Part shown: one piece after another, positions 5,265 to 8,359 of the stretch
Layout of the letters: each line of letters begins with the position of its first letter
How positions within the stretch are numbered: the first letter of the stretch is position 1
From: Oscillospiraceae bacterium
Lineage (GTDB): Bacteria > Bacillota > Clostridia > Oscillospirales > Ruminococcaceae
Length of the DNA stretch: 8,359 nt
Assembly (NCBI GenBank): GCA_029068025.1
Contig: JAIEDJ010000015.1
Location: 1-8,359, forward strand
Reading direction: 5' to 3'
The notes under the pieces: model-generated
Seen by the model: the letters and a program-made list of their open reading frames with translations, nothing else
Databases searched by the model: none
Told to the model about the DNA's origin: nothing
Made by a program: the position numbers and the translations under genes

Positions 5265-6557
5265 ATGAAAAAGACCATAAGTATTCGCATTGGCAAGGGG
5301 AGCATTTCCCACAACAACAGGAAATTTGTCGCGAAAAATGTGGACGAGAAGCGCGTCAAGGATAACGTGATTCTGTGCTGTGAAAATCTCAAAGATGTTT
5401 ATGATGATCTGTTCGGCGTAGCACTCGCGGAGTACAATTCCAAGCAGAAAAGAAAAGACCGCCGGATCGAAAATTATCTCGACCACATCGAGAACGGAAA
5501 ACAGGAGAAGCCTTTTTATGAACTTATCTTCCAGATTGGCAACAAAGATGATACTCCGTGCGGAACTCACGATGCGGAAGTTGCTACCGATATTCTCCGG
5601 GAATATTACACTGAATTTTTGGAGCGCAATCCGCATATCAGAGTTTTCAATGCCGTGATACATCTTGACGAAGCTACTCCGCACTTGCACGTTGACTTCG
5701 TTCCGTTTGCGACCGGGCAGAGCCGCGGACTGTCTACCAGAAACTCTTTGAGCAAGGCTTTGGAGCAACAGGGATTTTCGGCTAAGACTAATCTTGAAAC
5801 TCCCGCCAAGCAATGGACGGATTTTGAGAAACAGCGGCTTGCCGTGGTTATGCTCAAGCGCGGCATTGAATGGGAGCAGCTTGGAACGCATAACGAACAT
5901 CTGTCCGTCCTTGACTTCAAGAAACAGGAACGAGAGAAAGAGGTTAAAAAGCTTGACGGCGAGATCAGCAGCAAGGAATTGATACTCGAATGGCGGCAAC
6001 AAGCTGTTACCGAAGCCGAGGCGATAATTGATAAGATTGATGATGAGTATCAAGAGAAAAGTTCGGCGATCGAGCGACTTGATAGCGAAATTTCCGAAAA
6101 GGAGAACAGCAAAGCCAAAACAGAGGCTGTGCTTTCCGAAAAACAGGCTATCCTCGGTGAATGTATTCAAAAAGTGGTGAAGATTAATTCTATTGACCAC
6201 ATTGAAACAGGAAAGACGATTTTTGGTGGCAAGGTCACGGTCGCTGAAGATGATTATGAAAAGCTGACAGACCTGGCGAAAAAGCAGATCGCAGACGAGG
6301 GTAAGGAACACAAGCTCACGGAAGAAAACGTGGAACTGAAAAAAGAAAATGATGCGCTCTTAGGGGAGAATGAAACTCTCCGAGAAAAAGTACGCGCTGC
6401 TAGGACTTTGCAAAATTCTTTTTCGGCTTTGCAAAGAGAATTAGAGAGTTGGAAACAGCGGTACAAGAAAGTGATCGAGTTCATAGAGAATCTCGGCTTA
6501 AAGGATAAACTGGAGAAGTTCTTGCACCCGGTTACGCAAGTTAAGAGAGGACGGTAA
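5265..6557 (+). CDS. mob: MobV/Pre family relaxase (plasmid mobilization protein)
   Basis: Nicks oriT and pilots single-stranded DNA into a recipient, using a conjugation channel supplied by another element. It has 430 residues. The N-terminal relaxase domain (about 1-215) shows the MobV signatures: SHNNRK at 15-20 with VKDNV at 31-35, the AEYNSKQKRKDRRIENYL segment at 55-72, and the metal-binding motif HLDEATPHLHVDF at 133-145 (H133, H140, H142; E136). The C-terminal half is long, charged coiled coil (about 218-300 and 345-405), as usual for Pre/Mob proteins and often used for oligomerisation or partner contact. AAAGGGG (5253-5259) lies five bases before the ATG. It follows the probable oriT and is four bases ahead of a small membrane protein gene. 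Nothing suggests truncation. Confidence 0.93.
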   Translation: MKKTISIRIGKGSISHNNRKFVAKNVDEKRVKDNVILCCENLKDVYDDLFGVALAEYNSKQKRKDRRIENYLDHIENGKQEKPFYELIFQIGNKDDTPCGTHDAEVATDILREYYTEFLERNPHIRVFNAVIHLDEATPHLHVDFVPFATGQSRGLSTRNSLSKALEQQGFSAKTNLETPAKQWTDFEKQRLAVVMLKRGIEWEQLGTHNEHLSVLDFKKQEREKEVKKLDGEISSKELILEWRQQAVTEAEAIIDKIDDEYQEKSSAIERLDSEISEKENSKAKTEAVLSEKQAILGECIQKVVKINSIDHIETGKTIFGGKVTVAEDDYEKLTDLAKKQIADEGKEHKLTEENVELKKENDALLGENETLREKVRAARTLQNSFSALQRELESWKQRYKKVIEFIENLGLKDKLEKFLHPVTQVKRGR

Positions 6558-6561
6558 AGTT

Positions 6562-6717
6562 ATGAAAAATTCGATATTGGCAGTAGGATTTATGGCAACG
6601 GTTACGGCGTTTGTAGTTGCGACAGCTTGCAAACGGAAAAATCGTTCGCGGACAATGACGTTCCGGGAGCTTTATGATGACAATGATGGGGAATTGGAGT
6701 GGCTCTTGAATAGCTGA
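6562..6717 (+). CDS. Small membrane-anchored protein of unknown function
   Basis: A 51-residue open frame starting four bases after the relaxase stop, with AGAGAGG (6544-6550) about 11 bases upstream. Residues 4-22 are hydrophobic (ILAVGFMATVTAFVVATA). They are followed by C23 and a strongly basic KRKNRSR, then an acidic tail with EL, YDDND and ELEWLL. The simplest reading is one transmembrane helix with the charged tail in the cytoplasm, where it could bring the relaxase or the DNA to the membrane. ATAC at 20-23 could alternatively be a weak lipobox. I do not recognise a family. Evidence for coding is the tight spacing, the clear membrane-segment pattern and the lack of a terminator between it and mob. 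Confidence 0.6.
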   Translation: MKNSILAVGFMATVTAFVVATACKRKNRSRTMTFRELYDDNDGELEWLLNS

Positions 6718-6730
6718 GCAAGTTTGGATC

Positions 6731-6758
6731 AACGAGTAAGCCTTGTTATTCTTTTTCG
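6731..6758 (+). terminator. Weak hairpin with U-rich tail after the mobilization operon
   Basis: AACGAG (6731-6736) can pair with CTTGTT (6742-6747), using one G-T wobble, around TAAGC. It is followed by ATTCTTTTTC. The stem is short, so it is at best a partial terminator ahead of the stronger hairpin at 6788-6813. Confidence 0.3.
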
Positions 6759-6787
6759 GTTTTGTTTATTATCGCCTTATAACGATT

Positions 6788-6820
6788 TACCGCGCTGTGC
6801 AAATGGCGCGGTATTTGTTG
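6788..6820 (+). terminator. Hairpin terminator downstream of the small membrane protein gene
   Basis: A perfect 8-bp GC-rich stem pairs TACCGCGC (6788-6795) with GCGCGGTA (6806-6813) around a 10-base loop, followed by TTTGTT. It probably ends the rightward mobilization transcript. The T-run is short, so efficiency is uncertain. Confidence 0.6.
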
Positions 6821-7021
6821 AGGAAAACTGTAAAACCACAAAATTTGTCGATATTGCACAATTTCACCTTTGCGTTTTGTGGAATTATCCAAATATTGTC
6901 TAAAATTATAGATATATAATTCAAAATATGGTATAATTGATTCATAGGCTATCGAACCAACGTTTGTTGGGGTTAACATTATTTAATGGTCTATAAAAAA
7001 GCGAGATGGTCAAAGTACCAT
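6814..7021. promoter_or_regulatory. AT-rich gap ahead of the methyltransferase gene, with inverted repeats
   Basis: This is the rest of the 318-bp gap between genes; I see no credible gene in it. CCACAAAA (6836-6843) and TTTTGTGG (6875-6882) form an 8-bp inverted repeat 31 bp apart. CCAAC-GTTT-GTTGG (6957-6970) is a short hairpin in the predicted leader. ATGGT occurs at 6928, 6986 and 7006. The last copy forms ATGGT-N6-ACCAT (7006-7021), which abuts the methyltransferase ribosome site. These could be autoregulatory sites for the methyltransferase operon. Confidence 0.4.
6909..6937 (+). promoter_or_regulatory. Extended -10 promoter for the methyltransferase gene
   Basis: TGG followed directly by TATAAT (6932-6937) is a perfect extended -10 element. 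A weak -35 (TAGATA, 6909-6914, four of six bases) sits 17 bp upstream. Transcription would begin near 6944, giving a leader of about 92 bases that contains the 6957-6970 hairpin and the 7006-7021 inverted repeat. It indicates that the methyltransferase is expressed independently of the mobilization genes. Confidence 0.65.
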
Positions 7022-7035
7022 AGGAGGGCTTAGAA

Positions 7036-8253
7036 GTGAATAAGACGATTTGTGAGTTATTTGCCGGGGTCGGAGGATTTCGGCTGGGTTTTGAGCGCCT
7101 TAAAACAGGCTGGGATACAGTCTGGTTCTCTCAATGGGAACCAGGGGCGAAAACACAATGGGCACACGAGTGTTATGTCAAGCATTATGGCGATAGCGCA
7201 GATAATAACGGAGAGTATCATACTGGTGAGGACATAAGTTCTGTTGACAAAAACAATATCCCCGATCACACTCTCCTTGTAGGCGGATTTCCGTGCCAAG
7301 ATTATAGCGTAGCGCACACACTTGCATCTTCCAAAGGAATCGAAGGGAAAAAAGGAGTTCTTTGGTGGCAGATCAGAGATACTATTGAAGCCAAAGAAAC
7401 ACCGTTTTGCATTTTTGAAAATGTTGATCGGCTTTTAAAATCTCCCGCCAAACAACGCGGCAGAGATTTTGGAGTTATCTTGGCTTGTCTTGCACAATTG
7501 GGATACTGTGCGGAGTGGCGCGTCGTAAATGCGGCTCAATACGGTGCCGCTCAAAGGCGCAGGCGAACTTTTATTTTTGCTTATCGAAACGATACAAAGT
7601 ACTTCAGATCGATAAGTAAAAAAACAGAAGATCTCATCCTGCTCAAAGATGGATTTATGGCAAAGGCATTTCCTGTGACTGAAATTTCGGAGGTCAAAAA
7701 GACCACCTTGAACAAAGACATAGTAAAGGTAAGCGATGAGTTCTCGTTTTCGTTTGAAAATGCCGGTTATATGATCAATGGGGATATCTTTACAGCAAAA
7801 GCCATTGAAAAAGAGATACCTCCCATAAATCTAAAAGATATCGTTGTTGACGATGCAGATGAAAAATACTACATACCAAGCGATAAATTGCCGAAATGGA
7901 CATATTTAAAGGGTGCAAAAAAAATAAACAGAGTATCTGCTGATGGGCATGAATATGTTTTTTCGGAAGGTCCCATCGCATTTCCCGATCCATTGAACAA
8001 ACCCAGCCGTACGATGCTCACCAGCGAATCAACTCTCAACCGTTCAACACATGTCGTAGCGGATCCAGTAACAGGCAGTCTGCGCTTGCTTACGCCTGTT
8101 GAAGCTGAACGTTTGCAAGGGTTTGATGATAATTGGACAAATACAGGTATGCCGGACAGAATGAGATATTTTTGTATGGGTAATGCCTTGGTCGTGCCAA
8201 TGATAACGCGAATGGGCGAAGTGCTCGATGTCATCATCTCCAAGGAAAAATAA
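7036..8253 (+). CDS. DNA (cytosine-5-)-methyltransferase
   Basis: Transfers a methyl group from S-adenosylmethionine to C5 of cytosine in a specific DNA sequence. At 405 residues it is a full-length type II enzyme with the motifs in order: motif I ELFAGVGGFRLGF (7-19); motif IV GGFPCQDYS with nucleophile C87; motif VI ENV (128-130); motif VIII QRRRR (173-177). A target-recognition region covers about 185-315. Motif IX lies around RTMLTSESTLN (325-335), then LTPVEAERLQGF (352-363), and motif X is GNALVVPMI (382-390). The recognition sequence cannot be read from the protein. The start is GTG at 7036, with AGGAGGG (7022-7028) seven bases upstream. The gene has its own promoter and terminator and is followed closely by another open frame. 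It may be an orphan methyltransferase protecting the element, or the modification half of a restriction system. Confidence 0.95.
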   Translation: MNKTICELFAGVGGFRLGFERLKTGWDTVWFSQWEPGAKTQWAHECYVKHYGDSADNNGEYHTGEDISSVDKNNIPDHTLLVGGFPCQDYSVAHTLASSKGIEGKKGVLWWQIRDTIEAKETPFCIFENVDRLLKSPAKQRGRDFGVILACLAQLGYCAEWRVVNAAQYGAAQRRRRTFIFAYRNDTKYFRSISKKTEDLILLKDGFMAKAFPVTEISEVKKTTLNKDIVKVSDEFSFSFENAGYMINGDIFTAKAIEKEIPPINLKDIVVDDADEKYYIPSDKLPKWTYLKGAKKINRVSADGHEYVFSEGPIAFPDPLNKPSRTMLTSESTLNRSTHVVADPVTGSLRLLTPVEAERLQGFDDNWTNTGMPDRMRYFCMGNALVVPMITRMGEVLDVIISKEK

Positions 8254-8262
8254 CAGCTTTAT

Positions 8263-8301
8263 AGTGGGTCTTATGCGATATGCGTAAGACCTATTTTGTT
8301 T
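8263..8301 (+). terminator. Intrinsic terminator or attenuator after the methyltransferase gene
   Basis: GGTCTTA (8267-8273) pairs with TAAGACC (8285-8291). The stem extends outward to 8263/8295 with A-T, T-A and wobble pairs, and inward through TGCG/TGCG with wobbles. TTTTGTTT follows. Because the next ribosome site begins at 8304, it lies inside what would otherwise be a two-gene operon. It may lower expression of the downstream gene rather than end transcription completely. Confidence 0.65.
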
Positions 8302-8317
8302 GTAAGGAGCATTTGTT

Positions 8318-8359
8318 ATGGAAGGCACAAAGTACACTACATCGGAAGCAGTCCTCAAA
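8318..8359 (+). CDS. Start of an unidentified gene (3' end outside window)
   Basis: The first 14 codons of an open frame, MEGTKYTTSEAVLK, run off the right edge. The ATG at 8318 has AAGGAG (8304-8309) eight bases upstream, a good ribosome site. It lies 64 bp after the methyltransferase on the same strand. From context it could be a restriction endonuclease or another component of a defence module, but the visible residues carry no diagnostic motif and no function can be assigned. Confidence 0.6.
   Translation, partial: MEGTKYTTSEAVLK

Noticed and set aside
5241..6311. A 356-codon minus-strand frame opposite the relaxase gene
   Set aside because: It is the antisense shadow of the coiled-coil-rich relaxase gene. 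Its hydrophobic composition follows from the complement of charged codons, and the plus frame has clear MobV motifs.
6746..6979. A 77-codon open frame on the minus strand in the gap before the methyltransferase gene
   Set aside because: No ribosome binding site precedes its ATG, it runs across the promoter and both hairpins of the gap, and its composition shows no recognisable domain. It is best explained as chance in AT-rich sequence.
8261..8268. ATAGTGGG, resembling the guaA end ATAGAGTGGG and so possibly a second att copy
   Set aside because: The match needs a two-base gap, it forms part of the terminator stem after the methyltransferase gene, and another gene of the same series follows at once. 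It is too short to support an element boundary.
1..8359. CRISPR array, tRNA or rRNA genes
   Set aside because: I saw no regularly spaced direct repeats with unique spacers, no tRNA cloverleaf pattern and no rRNA-like conserved stretches on either strand by eye.

Overview
The window looks like a gut-type Clostridia (Bacillota) chromosome, most like a Ruminococcus or Oscillospiraceae relative. This rests on the style of its GMP synthase, AGGAGG-type ribosome binding sites, near-consensus sigma-A promoters and element genes of the kind common in that group. The assignment is inference. Base composition is mixed: the left part is moderately GC, while the methyltransferase region and the regulatory gap at 3697-3877 are AT-rich.

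Layout. Positions 1-146 hold the C-terminus of an unidentified membrane protein. Positions 168-1709 hold an intact guaA (GMP synthase). Directly behind guaA sit a strong two-way hairpin terminator (1724-1768) and tandem 10-bp repeats (1778-1820). Then comes what reads as an integrative mobilizable element. A leftward pair encodes a Tn916-type tyrosine integrase (1800-2891) and an XRE-type repressor (2947-3696). A control region of about 180 bp carries two divergent promoters, with a perfect palindrome touching both -35 boxes. A rightward series follows: an excisionase-like HTH protein (3878-4093), a RecA-fold RepA-like ATPase (4074-5093), a repeat- and hairpin-rich gap that probably contains oriT (5085-5262), a MobV/Pre relaxase (5265-6557) and a 51-residue membrane-anchored protein (6562-6717). 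A terminator and a 318-bp gap then lead to a separately promoted DNA cytosine-5 methyltransferase (7036-8253), its terminator, and the first 14 codons of another gene that runs off the window.

How it fits together. The integrase, helped by the HTH protein, would insert and excise the element at the 3' end of guaA. The repressor would hold the divergent promoters in a bistable switch. The ATPase may support replication or processing of the excised circle. The relaxase would nick oriT for transfer by a conjugation machine supplied elsewhere, since no coupling protein or type IV secretion gene is visible. The methyltransferase is cargo, either an orphan or half of a restriction-modification pair completed past 8359. 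The far end of the element and its second att copy are not in the window.

Most distinctive are two inverted copies of a 27-bp block (24/27 identical) built from three 9-bp GTCAT units, one just before int and one just after the ATPase gene, with a third partial copy in the relaxase leader. The compact two-palindrome switch at 3759-3838 also stands out.
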